NCBI GenBank assembly: GCA_002282015.1 | Contig: NCIJ01000006.1 | Location: 27,162 to 91,161 of the forward strand | Direction of reading: 5' to 3' | DNA from: Sulfuricurvum sp. 17-40-25 | GTDB lineage: Bacteria; Campylobacterota; Campylobacteria; Campylobacterales; Sulfurimonadaceae | DNA: 64,000 bases | Part shown: positions 28,391 through 36,428 of the stretch, piece after piece | Layout: every line of letters starts with the position of its first letter | Position numbering within the stretch: the first letter of the stretch is position 1 | Program-made: the position numbers and the translations under genes | Notes under the pieces: generated by a model | What the model was told of the DNA's origin: nothing | Seen by the model: only the letters and a program-made list of their open reading frames with translations | Databases searched by the model: none

Positions 28391-29397
28391 TCAACTTCCT
28401 CAGTAAAGAGTCGTTTGATCTCAGGAGCATACGCTTTGATACCGTCTTCAAATTCAAAACGAGGGCTATAACCTAATATCTCACGGGTACTGTCGATATC
28501 TGCTTCGGTATGGAATTGATACCGTCCAATATACGGATTAGGAATGTACTCACACGTAAATGAGGTTCCCAATTCATGCTGTAAAATATTCACCATTGAT
28601 TGAAACGAACGTGCTTTTCCAGTACCCACATTAAACACTCCCGATTGACTCGGATGCATTGCCAAGATGTTGGCTTGAACAATATCTTCGATGTAAATAA
28701 AATCACGCAAAATTTTGTCCGAATTTTCAAAAAGTTTAGGATTCTTACCACTAAGTAACTGATGCCCAAACTGCACAACCATAGAAGCCGTTTTGTTTTT
28801 GAAAAATTCATGAGGTCCGTATACATTAAAATAGCGTAATCCCACAATCGAGATATTGGTAAATTTTAGCGCATAATCCCGTGCCAAATGATCCATCATC
28901 AATTTTGAAAAACCGTACACATTTTGAGGAGCTTCACGACCGACTCTCTGGGGAGATGGTGCATCACCATAGGTTGCTCCCGATGAGGCATAGATCATAT
29001 TGGCATCATGTGCTACCGCCATATCCAGTAAATCTTTAAATGCATTGACATTGGTCTGAATCATTAGGTCTTGCTCTAATGCAGTCGTATCCGAAATGGC
29101 CGCTTCATGAAAAATATAATCAAATTTGTACTGTGTAGAAAGCTTTGCAAGGAGGGCTTGATCGTTGATGTCTCCACTGATCACTTCGCCCGTAAAACCA
29201 ATCAGATTTTTAAAGTGGCCAAAACTTTTTAGATTTCCGTTGGAAAGTGTCAAATTGGAGCGAAAAAGATCTAATACCACAACCTTAGCTTGCGGATAAT
29301 GTTTTTGAAAATAGAAAGCGAGGTTAGACCCTATAAAACCGGCTCCACCTGTAATCAAAATAGTTTTGTTGTTAAAATCAATATCACTGTAGCGCAT
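28387..29397 (-). CDS. hldD: ADP-L-glycero-D-manno-heptose 6-epimerase
   Basis: Final step of ADP-heptose synthesis; an SDR enzyme of 336 residues. NAD-binding GGAGFIGSN is near residue 19, and the YxxxK pair is in VYGFSKLMMDH. A GTG two codons upstream (29403) is in frame, but the ATG at 29397 has AGGGG 5 bp before it and is preferred. It heads the hldD-hldE-yfaZ unit on the minus strand, opposite to cytochrome c. Confidence 0.95.
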   Translation of the reverse strand: MRYSDIDFNNKTILITGGAGFIGSNLAFYFQKHYPQAKVVVLDLFRSNLTLSNGNLKSFGHFKNLIGFTGEVISGDINDQALLAKLSTQYKFDYIFHEAAISDTTALEQDLMIQTNVNAFKDLLDMAVAHDANMIYASSGATYGDAPSPQRVGREAPQNVYGFSKLMMDHLARDYALKFTNISIVGLRYFNVYGPHEFFKNKTASMVVQFGHQLLSGKNPKLFENSDKILRDFIYIEDIVQANILAMHPSQSGVFNVGTGKARSFQSMVNILQHELGTSFTCEYIPNPYIGRYQFHTEADIDSTREILGYSPRFEFEDGIKAYAPEIKRLFTEEVE

Positions 29398-29490
29398 AAG
29401 CACCCCTTTTGTTTTCTTTGCAAAGTACTATTGTATCGAAGCTTCTATTAAAACATAAAAAGCGTTAGACTACTTTAAGATTGTTGGGAA

Positions 29491-29496
29491 TATAAT
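29491..29496 (+). promoter_or_regulatory. -10 box of the cytochrome c gene
   Basis: TATAAT lies 29 bp before the ATG at 29526, with a GGAG ribosome site between. There is no good -35 box. Confidence 0.6.
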
Positions 29497-29525
29497 AGCG
29501 ACAAATTTTTTAACGGAGAAACAAA

Positions 29526-29822
29526 ATGAAAAAAATTGCTCTTGCAATGTTATTCGCTGGTGTATCAATGATGGCTGCTGATGGAAAAGCTCTTTCAGCT
29601 AAATGTGTAGCTTGTCACGGTGCTAGCTTCGAAAAAGCGGCTCTTGGTAAATCTGCAATCGTAAAAGGTCAATCAGCAGCTGCTATCGAAGCTGCATTGA
29701 AAGGCTACAAAGCTGGTACATTGAATAAATCTGGAATGGGTGCATTGATGAAAGGTCAAGTTGCTACTATGTCTGATGCTGATATCAAGGCAGTTGCTGC
29801 TTACGCTGCAACAGGTAAATAA
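29526..29822 (+). CDS. Small periplasmic class I cytochrome c
   Basis: A 98-residue monoheme cytochrome with a signal peptide (residues 1-18, ending MMAAD) and the heme motif CVACH (about residues 27-31). The distal methionine is probably in GMGALMKGQVATMS. The mature protein of about 80 residues resembles cytochrome c-553 of Campylobacterota, an electron carrier between the bc1 complex and cbb3 oxidase or other reductases. It lies opposite the cbb3 assembly genes ccoS and ccoI, which fits this role. It is transcribed alone: promoter upstream, terminator downstream. Confidence 0.9.
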   Translation: MKKIALAMLFAGVSMMAADGKALSAKCVACHGASFEKAALGKSAIVKGQSAAAIEAALKGYKAGTLNKSGMGALMKGQVATMSDADIKAVAAYAATGK

Positions 29823-29840
29823 GTTTCATACTTAAATACC

Positions 29841-29860
29841 CTCATCGCTTAGGCGATGAG
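29841..29860 (+). terminator. Hairpin terminator after cytochrome c
   Basis: CTCATCGC and GCGATGAG form a perfect 8-bp stem with a TTAG loop, followed by a T-rich stretch on the plus strand. It sits between convergent cytochrome c and ccoS, so it may serve both. Confidence 0.75.
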
Positions 29861-29875
29861 AACTTCTTCTCTTTA

Positions 29876-30094
29876 TTATTCCGGTCTATAATCTTTCTTT
29901 CTTAACGCATCTCTTTTTTTCTGCTGATCTGCTGCATCGTTTAATTCGTTTTCATCATCAAACTGCACCTGATTCATCATCCGTTTTTCATCATCAAATT
30001 GACCCGTTTTAATGCCCCATAAAAATGCAATGAGAGCAATGCCCCCTAAAAACAACGATGCACCTAACATCATAGCAACTACCCAACTGTCCAC
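29876..30094 (-). CDS. ccoS: cbb3-type cytochrome oxidase assembly protein CcoS
   Basis: A 72-residue protein with one N-terminal membrane helix (about residues 5-28) and the CcoS signature FLWGIKTGQFDDEKRM. CcoS is required for maturation of cbb3-type cytochrome c oxidase, probably heme and copper insertion into CcoN. The tail is long and charged. It is 9 bp downstream of ccoI, the usual arrangement. The oxidase structural genes are not in this window. Confidence 0.88.
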   Translation of the reverse strand: MDSWVVAMMLGASLFLGGIALIAFLWGIKTGQFDDEKRMMNQVQFDDENELNDAADQQKKRDALRKKDYRPE

Positions 30095-30103
30095 AATAAC
30101 CTC

Positions 30104-32497
30104 CTATTTATACATCCATTTGACACGCATCGAATTACCAACAACCAAAAGAGAACTAAACGACATCGACAGTGCCGCCAATAAGGGGATAATATACCCC
30201 ATCATAGCCAATGGTATCGTAACCGCATTATAAATCAATGAAATCCCTAAGTTTTGTTTGATCAGACCATAGGTCCGTCTGCTAATGGCATACGCTTCTG
30301 TAAGTGACACCAATGAATCGTTAAGCAATACAATATCAGAGACCTCGATAGCTATGTCACTGCCATTGCCCATAGCAATACCTATATCCGCACAGGCCAG
30401 GGCCAAGAGATCATTAACCCCATCCCCTGCCATGACGACAACGTGTCCCTCATTGTGTGCTTTATCAATAAAATCTGCTTTTTCTTGCGCCGTAACATGG
30501 GCATGCACTTCATCTATACCTACTGCTCCGGCTACCCGTAATGCAGACGCCGTATGATCTCCCGTCAGCATTACAACACGCAAACCAAACTCGCGCAAAC
30601 TCTGGATCGATTCAAGTGCATTTTCTTTAGGTAGGTCTTGCAACTCAAACGTTGCACACAGCTCTCCATCCACAGCATAATAAAAGAGGCTTTTATCGCT
30701 GAGCGTTTGGGTTTCTATTCCCATATCTTCCATGAGTAAAGCGTTCCCTCCGGCAATCATCACTCCATTAGCACGCCCTACTAAACCACGTGCAGGAATC
30801 TCGTTGACCTCAGAAATCCCCCCCGTTTGTATCATAGGTTCGGTTTTATCCAAATACTGTGCTATTCCTAAACTGATGGGGTGTTTGGACGAGCTTACTA
30901 AAGCCAATAATACAGATCGATCATACCCTGCATGATAGGTTGCATACACCACAGCCGGGCGCCCTTGCGTAATGGTCCCTGTCTTATCGAGGACAATCAT
31001 CGTCACTTTTGCCATCGTCTCGATTTGTGCCGCGGATTTAAACAGAATCGATCGCTTTGCTCCCAAAGCCAATCCCACAATAGTCGCTACAGGAGTAGCC
31101 AGCGCAAGCGCACATGGACATGCAATAATGATAACCGAAATACCCACCATCAATGCCCTATCAAAGGTATGCGGCCAAAAATACCAAACCCAAAACGTCC
31201 CGATCGCTAAAAATAAAATTGCAGACGAAAAATATTCAGAAAGACGATTGGCCAGTTGTTCGATTTTAGGCTTTTGACGCATCGCATTTTCTAACAGATT
31301 GACCAAATGAGAGAGTGTTGAGTTGGCATAGTCTTTGAGTGCACGATAATGCAACAAGGCATCAATACTGGTCGTACCGCTGATGATATTGTCCCCTTTA
31401 CGTTTAAAAATAGGATCTGCTTCCCCTGTGAGATTGCTCTCATCAAAACTACCTTCGCCCGAGATGACTTCCCCGTCAATTGCGGCCCGCTCACCCGTAC
31501 GGATGATAATAGTATCCCCGACATTCACCTCAGATACACGAACACTGCGAATCGCATCTCCGTCTAAAACACTCACTTCACTGGGAACGTATTTCCCCAT
31601 CACATCCAACGTATCTGCGGCATGTTTTCGGCTCAATACCTCCAAAAACTTACCCAGCAAGACAAAAGTGATGATCATCGCTACCGAATCAAAATAGGCA
31701 TCCCCTTTTTCAAGTACAGTGATATAGATGGAATAAAAGTACGCCAGTGTGGATCCCGTTACCACCAACATATCCATCGTAACCGCACCATTGCGAAGGC
31801 CGTAATACGCGCCCCGATAAAAAACCCATCCGCTGTAAAAAAGCGCCGGTGTTGCAAGTACCCATTCCGCAATATTAAGAATCGTCTTGATCTCTTGACT
31901 CATCCCTGTGAAATAACCTGCGTATTGGGCAACCGCAATCCACATCATGTTCATAGACGCAAAGGCCGCAACGGCCATACGCAAATAATACTCTTTACGT
32001 TCTTTATTAGCTCGTACTTCTTGCATAGAAGCATCGTATGGATAGGCATTGTATCCGATAGCGCGAATCATCTCGATAATAGTGGAAAGTTTGAGTTTTG
32101 TCACATCCCAGACAATATGTGCTTTGTTGTTGGTATAGTTGATATGCGCTTCGATCACGCCAGGCATCTTATGCAGTGCTTTTTCATTCAACCACACACA
32201 TGCAGCACAATGAATCCCCTCAATAATCAGTGAGATTTGTGCCGTATTTTCTTCTCCAAGCGTCACAAAACGCTCATAAAATGTAGGGGAATCAAAATTC
32301 TCACTCGCCTCAAACTGCTGGTCGGGAGGGGTAAGTGTTGTCTCTCCCATCTTGGTGTAAAAACTATCAAGCCCTTCATCTTTTAACAGATGATAGATCC
32401 CCTTGCATCCATTACAGCAAAAGCGTAGCTCCTCATCATGGATCATCACCGAGTCGCTAAAGACCAGATGACAATGGTCACATTTGACGTCAGACAT
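30104..32497 (-). CDS. ccoI: Copper-exporting P1B-type ATPase for cbb3 oxidase assembly
   Basis: About 797 residues (a TTG two codons upstream is a possible alternative start). The N terminus has a cysteine-rich zinc-ribbon-like region (CDHC, CCNGC), then a heavy-metal domain with GIHCAACVW (Cys97/Cys100). Eight membrane segments follow, with the transport motif CPC (460-462), phosphorylation site DKTGT (Asp504) and GDGVND. Together with ccoS this marks the CcoI/FixI group that supplies copper to cbb3 oxidase. The start overlaps the asparaginase-like gene's end by 8 bp. Confidence 0.93.
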   Translation of the reverse strand: MSDVKCDHCHLVFSDSVMIHDEELRFCCNGCKGIYHLLKDEGLDSFYTKMGETTLTPPDQQFEASENFDSPTFYERFVTLGEENTAQISLIIEGIHCAACVWLNEKALHKMPGVIEAHINYTNNKAHIVWDVTKLKLSTIIEMIRAIGYNAYPYDASMQEVRANKERKEYYLRMAVAAFASMNMMWIAVAQYAGYFTGMSQEIKTILNIAEWVLATPALFYSGWVFYRGAYYGLRNGAVTMDMLVVTGSTLAYFYSIYITVLEKGDAYFDSVAMIITFVLLGKFLEVLSRKHAADTLDVMGKYVPSEVSVLDGDAIRSVRVSEVNVGDTIIIRTGERAAIDGEVISGEGSFDESNLTGEADPIFKRKGDNIISGTTSIDALLHYRALKDYANSTLSHLVNLLENAMRQKPKIEQLANRLSEYFSSAILFLAIGTFWVWYFWPHTFDRALMVGISVIIIACPCALALATPVATIVGLALGAKRSILFKSAAQIETMAKVTMIVLDKTGTITQGRPAVVYATYHAGYDRSVLLALVSSSKHPISLGIAQYLDKTEPMIQTGGISEVNEIPARGLVGRANGVMIAGGNALLMEDMGIETQTLSDKSLFYYAVDGELCATFELQDLPKENALESIQSLREFGLRVVMLTGDHTASALRVAGAVGIDEVHAHVTAQEKADFIDKAHNEGHVVVMAGDGVNDLLALACADIGIAMGNGSDIAIEVSDIVLLNDSLVSLTEAYAISRRTYGLIKQNLGISLIYNAVTIPLAMMGYIIPLLAALSMSFSSLLVVGNSMRVKWMYK

Positions 32498-32969
32498 AAT
32501 CAAACTTGCCCTGATCTCTATTTTTAATCACTCGATTATAGGGGCCACATACCCCTTGCATTACGATATAGACCCCATGTAACGCATGGTGAGTATACCC
32601 AATTGCCATAGCCAAATTAGCGGTTGCCTCAATTGGGTCAATGCTAAACGGAACCATTGAGCCTGTAAATACAATCACTTTTTGTAATCCAAGGTTTGCA
32701 ACATGCTGGGCACTTTGATCCATCGTATCGGTTCCATGAACAACGATAATCAAATCTTCATCCGATTGGAATATCGTTTTTGCAAGTACTTCACGATCTT
32801 CATGCGTCATCTCAAGCGAGTCTTTATACAGTAGTCCCTGAACACGTATAGGTGTACTAAATGTGGATGTGATCGAAATAATCGCTACCTCATCATGAGG
32901 TACCTCCAGTGTACCAGTCAATGGATTGTAACGTTTATTAAAGGTTCCGCCAGTATTTAGGATAAGCAT
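32490..32969 (-). CDS. Short asparaginase-domain protein
   Basis: 159 residues that match only the N-terminal catalytic domain of type I/II L-asparaginases: first threonine in LNTGGTFNKRY, second in VVHGTDTMDQSA, and the following VFTGSM block. Full asparaginases are about 330 residues and need the C-terminal domain for tetramers, so activity is uncertain. It lies between gmhB and ccoI with 1-bp and 8-bp junctions, inside an operon with no nitrogen-metabolism partner. Short members of this type seem to occur in related bacteria, so it need not be broken. Confidence 0.75.
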   Translation of the reverse strand: MLILNTGGTFNKRYNPLTGTLEVPHDEVAIISITSTFSTPIRVQGLLYKDSLEMTHEDREVLAKTIFQSDEDLIIVVHGTDTMDQSAQHVANLGLQKVIVFTGSMVPFSIDPIEATANLAMAIGYTHHALHGVYIVMQGVCGPYNRVIKNRDQGKFDYV

Positions 32970-33499
32970 TACAAAAGTTCCTTTAATGACCTGATAATCT
33001 GGTTAGCAGCAGATTCATTGGCTTCAGAGCTTAGCAGGATATTGGTCGTAACCCCAGCACGCATCGCAGCTTCGATATCACGTTCGTTATCCCCGATCAT
33101 GATTGAGCTTGCCATATCAATATCAAAATCTTTTTGCGCTTCTAAAAACATCCCTGGTTGCGGTTTACGACAGTCACATGGGCCATCAATATTTTCATGA
33201 TGAGGACAATGATAGATGTGAGTCAGCGTAATACCTACTGATTTGAAATACTGTATCATCCACTCGCTCAAGAGTTTAAAATCCTCTTGCGTATAATACC
33301 CGCGTGAAATTCCGGACTGATTCGTCACGATGATGATCAAATATCCCCGTGCTTCATACCAACGGCAAACATCCAATATCCCATCCATAAGTTCAAAATC
33401 ATCGATTTTATAGAGGTAGTTTTTCTCAACGTTGACGACACCGTCACGATCTAAAAAGAGCGCTTTAGGCAACCCCATCTCCGAAGAGCTCTTGTTCAA
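32969..33499 (-). CDS. gmhB: D-glycero-beta-D-manno-heptose 1,7-bisphosphate 7-phosphatase
   Basis: A 176-residue HAD-superfamily phosphatase, third step of ADP-heptose synthesis. Nucleophile motif FLDRDGVVN, the zinc-binding cysteine/histidine cluster CPHHENIDGPCDC and IMIGDNERDI are all visible. The gene overlaps gmhA by 35 bp, and the asparaginase-like gene starts at its stop. Order on the minus strand is trpS, gmhA, gmhB, asparaginase-like, ccoI, ccoS. Confidence 0.94.
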   Translation of the reverse strand: MNKSSSEMGLPKALFLDRDGVVNVEKNYLYKIDDFELMDGILDVCRWYEARGYLIIIVTNQSGISRGYYTQEDFKLLSEWMIQYFKSVGITLTHIYHCPHHENIDGPCDCRKPQPGMFLEAQKDFDIDMASSIMIGDNERDIEAAMRAGVTTNILLSSEANESAANQIIRSLKELL

Positions 33500-34052
33500 T
33501 AATGTCGCATAAAATATGTCCGATCAAAATATGTGATTCCTGAATACGCGGTGTAGCATTAGATGGGATAATAATCGCATAATCAGCCATTGCTGCCATT
33601 TTTCCACCGTCACGTCCTGTTAACGCAACTGTTGTAACACCACGTTCTTTTGCCGATTCAAATGCATTGATGATATTTTGGGAGTTGCCGGAAGTAGAAA
33701 TACCGATAAACAAATCACCCGATTGTGACATCCCCTCAACCTGACGTGAAAAGACTTTGTCATACCCGTAATCATTTCCAATCGCTGTCAGGTTAGACGT
33801 ATCCGTCGTCAATGCCAATGAAGGGATAGAAGGGCGGTCAAACCCATAGCGTCCAACCAGTTCCGCAGCAATATGCTGTGCATCCGCAGCAGATCCGCCG
33901 TTACCGGCTAGCATTGTTTTCTTTCCATTGCGATAAACCGCTACACACGCCTTCGCAACCGCTTCTATGACGTCCAAAAGAGGTTCACTCTCTAAAATCG
34001 CTTGTTTAGTAGCCGCTGAATCAGCGATTTGATGATAAATATATTGTTTCAT
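33465..34052 (-). CDS. gmhA: Sedoheptulose 7-phosphate isomerase
   Basis: A 195-residue SIS-domain enzyme that starts the ADP-heptose pathway by isomerising sedoheptulose 7-phosphate. Motifs LAGNGGSAADAQHIAAELVGRY and ISTSGNSQNIINA, and ESHILIGHI near the end, are those of GmhA. Two ATGs are in frame; the second (34052) has AAGGA at proper spacing while the first abuts it, so the second is used. It follows trpS after about 11 bp. Confidence 0.94.
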   Translation of the reverse strand: MKQYIYHQIADSAATKQAILESEPLLDVIEAVAKACVAVYRNGKKTMLAGNGGSAADAQHIAAELVGRYGFDRPSIPSLALTTDTSNLTAIGNDYGYDKVFSRQVEGMSQSGDLFIGISTSGNSQNIINAFESAKERGVTTVALTGRDGGKMAAMADYAIIIPSNATPRIQESHILIGHILCDIIEQELFGDGVA

Positions 34053-34063
34053 TTTCATTCCTT

Positions 34064-35029
34064 CTAATATTGGATTCCCGTCACGGATCGTATTCTTTCA
34101 ATAATAGGCATTGCTACAGCGGTGGCTTTTACTGCCCCTGCTTTTAGTACATCACGCACTTCATCCTGATGTGCTTCATAATAAGCCCGTCGTTCTCTAA
34201 AGGGGCGAAAATACTCCCACAGTACATCTGCCAAATAAAGCTTGAAGTGCCCGTGCCCTTCTCCACCGCTCAAATAACGTTCTTGCAGTGCGATACGTTC
34301 ATTCTCATTCAAAAACAGTTTAACGATATTATAGACATTGCAGTTTTCAAACTCTTTTGGCTCTTCCATTCCGACAACTTCCGTCACAATCTTTTTAATA
34401 GTTTTGAGCTGGCTTTTTTCTTCACCAAAAATCGTGATGGTATTGCCGTAACTCTTCGACATCTTTTGCCCATCGGTACCAGGTACAGTTGCTACATTCT
34501 CATCCACACGAAATTCCGGCATCGTAAAAATATCACCGTATTGATTATTAAATTTAGTCGCGATATCTCTGGCAATCTCGACATGCTGTATCTGATCCTT
34601 CCCAACAGGAACGACCTGCGAACCAAACAGTAAAATATCGGCTGCCATAAGTACCGGATAGGAAAAAAGACTGTGATTTGACGCAATCCCGCGTGCTGTT
34701 TTATCTTTATAGCTATGAGCCCGCTCAAGCAATCCCATAGGGGTGAAACTAGAGAGAATCCAGTACAACTCCAAGACCTCTTTGACATCCGATTGGACCC
34801 AAAACGTACTTTTAGCAGGATTCATCCCCAATGCCAAAAAATCAGTTGCCGCTTGCATAGTAAGCTGTCGTAATCGTTCACCATCTCCCAACGATGTCAT
34901 GGCGTGATAATTGGCGATAAAAGCAAACACTTCATGGTCATTTTGGGATTCGATCATTGGAAGAATCGAACCAAAATAATTCCCGATATGCAAATCACCC
35001 GAAGGTTGTATTCCAGTCAAGACTCTCAA
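34064..35029 (-). CDS. trpS: Tryptophanyl-tRNA synthetase
   Basis: Class I aminoacyl-tRNA synthetase of 321 residues. The ATP-binding signatures HIGN (residues 14-17) and KMSKS (189-193) are intact. It is the first gene of the minus-strand unit with the heptose and cbb3 assembly genes; a TATAAT box lies 28 bp before its start. Confidence 0.97.
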   Translation of the reverse strand: MRVLTGIQPSGDLHIGNYFGSILPMIESQNDHEVFAFIANYHAMTSLGDGERLRQLTMQAATDFLALGMNPAKSTFWVQSDVKEVLELYWILSSFTPMGLLERAHSYKDKTARGIASNHSLFSYPVLMAADILLFGSQVVPVGKDQIQHVEIARDIATKFNNQYGDIFTMPEFRVDENVATVPGTDGQKMSKSYGNTITIFGEEKSQLKTIKKIVTEVVGMEEPKEFENCNVYNIVKLFLNENERIALQERYLSGGEGHGHFKLYLADVLWEYFRPFRERRAYYEAHQDEVRDVLKAGAVKATAVAMPIIERIRSVTGIQY

Positions 35030-35056
35030 AAATACTCCTAAATCAATATAACTACT

Positions 35057-35062
35057 ATTATA
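35057..35062 (-). promoter_or_regulatory. -10 box of the trpS operon
   Basis: TATAAT on the minus strand, 28 bp before the trpS ATG, in the 123-bp divergent region shared with hpf. Confidence 0.55.
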
Positions 35063-35126
35063 TCAAACCCTCGATTAACTGCATCACAGTTAAGCTTCAT
35101 TTTAAGAAACAAGGTGTATATTTTTC

Positions 35127-35132
35127 TATAGT
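35127..35132 (+). promoter_or_regulatory. -10-like box of hpf
   Basis: TATAGT 20 bp before the hpf start, followed by an AAAGGA ribosome site. Only the -10 is recognisable. Confidence 0.45.
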
Positions 35133-35152
35133 TCAACTAAAAAGGATTCATT

Positions 35153-35485
35153 ATGAATGTACAAATTCGCGCAAAAGACATTACTCTTACATCTCATCTT
35201 AACGATCACATTGCAGCAGCAATCGACAATTTTAAGCGTTACCATCTTGATATGACAACCGTGAATGTCATTATCACCAAAGAGAAACAATCTGTCGCTG
35301 TTGAGTTTGATATCCATATTGCACATGCACAACCGGTTGTTATCAGCCATTCAGATGCCGATCTTGACACTGCTATCGACCTGGCCATTGAGCGTGCCAA
35401 TAAAGCACTCAGACGTCTGCACGACAAGACCAAAGATCACCATACATCTTCTATCCGTGATATTGAAGTAGCGGAAGCAGAGTAA
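35153..35485 (+). CDS. hpf: Ribosome hibernation-promoting factor / RaiA family
   Basis: A 110-residue protein of the HPF/YfiA family, which binds the 30S decoding channel and inactivates ribosomes in stationary phase. The beta-alpha-beta pattern with MNVQIRAKDITLTSHLNDHI and the basic helix AIERANKALRRLHDK are typical. It is the short form: no C-terminal dimerisation domain, so it should resemble E. coli HPF or RaiA rather than long HPF. The thioredoxin gene follows after 6 bp. Confidence 0.88.
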   Translation: MNVQIRAKDITLTSHLNDHIAAAIDNFKRYHLDMTTVNVIITKEKQSVAVEFDIHIAHAQPVVISHSDADLDTAIDLAIERANKALRRLHDKTKDHHTSSIRDIEVAEAE

Positions 35486-35491
35486 ATATCC

Positions 35492-35923
35492 ATGGATAAA
35501 ATAAACGTTGTGTGCCCTCATTGCGGGGGCGTTAACGCCATTCCCCTCAAAGAAACGTACACAAAAGCATCTTGCGGCCACTGTAAAGCTTCACTTCTTG
35601 ATACCAAACCCCTTTCTCTTAACACTGAGACCTTTGATCGACTGATGCTCAATGACCAGCGATTGGTCATTGCTGACTTTTGGGCCCCATGGTGTGGACC
35701 ATGCCGTTCTATGGCACCAGCATTCGAAGAAGCGGCCAAGTCATTTGCTCTAAAAGCACAGTTTGTCAAAATCAATACCGAAGAGGAACAAACCATCGCA
35801 GGACGATTTTCCATCCGTTCTATTCCCACTATCATCGCTTTTAAAAATAACCGTATCGTTGATCAGATCAGCGGCGCACTTCCTGCCTCTCAGATTATCG
35901 CATGGGTACGCAAACACCTCTAA
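35492..35923 (+). CDS. trxC: Thioredoxin with N-terminal zinc ribbon (TrxC/Trx2)
   Basis: A 143-residue cytoplasmic disulfide reductase. Four cysteines in two CxxC pairs (Cys8/11, Cys28/31) form the zinc ribbon of thioredoxin 2; the redox site is WCGPC (67-71), followed by the cis-proline region SIRSIPTIIAF. Zinc-bearing thioredoxins respond to oxidative stress. The start is an ATG 6 bp after hpf; no separate promoter is visible. Confidence 0.93.
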   Translation: MDKINVVCPHCGGVNAIPLKETYTKASCGHCKASLLDTKPLSLNTETFDRLMLNDQRLVIADFWAPWCGPCRSMAPAFEEAAKSFALKAQFVKINTEEEQTIAGRFSIRSIPTIIAFKNNRIVDQISGALPASQIIAWVRKHL

Positions 35924-35984
35924 TATAACCTAGTATTCATTCTTTTTTCGCTACTCTTCCCTACTTTAACATTAGGAAAACAGT

Positions 35985-36428
35985 ATGTACAACTGGGTAG
36001 TTTGGTTTCACATCATATCGATGGTATCATGGTTTGCGGTACTCTTTTATCTGCCACGTCTTTTTGTCTATCATGTAGAAAACGCTGAGAATAAAGGTTT
36101 TTTAGAAGTGATCGAAGTCATGGAGATGAAGATTTACAAATATATAGGTATTCCTGCATTTTGGGCAACACTGTTATCGGGTATAGCGCTGATTTTCATG
36201 TCAACCGCACATTACGGAGTCAATGTCTTTCAAACAGGTGGATGGCTTCACGCCAAACTAACCCTTGTAGCTATCTTGATTGCTTATTTCTTTTCTCTAG
36301 GACACTACCGCCTAAAACTTCAAGAAGATGCGAACTATAAAAACGGTAAGTTTTTCCGTCTTTATAATGAAGTGCCAACTCTACTGCTCATGGCAATCGT
36401 CGCATTGGTAATCGTTAAACCGTTTTGA
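35985..36428 (+). CDS. hemJ: Protoporphyrinogen IX oxidase HemJ
   Basis: A 147-residue membrane protein with four hydrophobic helices. The N-terminal VWFHIISMVSWFAVLFYLPRLFVYH, with conserved His and Arg, is the HemJ (UPF0093) signature. HemJ carries out the penultimate step of heme synthesis in bacteria without HemG or HemY. The gene ends back to back with der on the other strand (1 bp apart). Confidence 0.9.
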   Translation: MYNWVVWFHIISMVSWFAVLFYLPRLFVYHVENAENKGFLEVIEVMEMKIYKYIGIPAFWATLLSGIALIFMSTAHYGVNVFQTGGWLHAKLTLVAILIAYFFSLGHYRLKLQEDANYKNGKFFRLYNEVPTLLLMAIVALVIVKPF

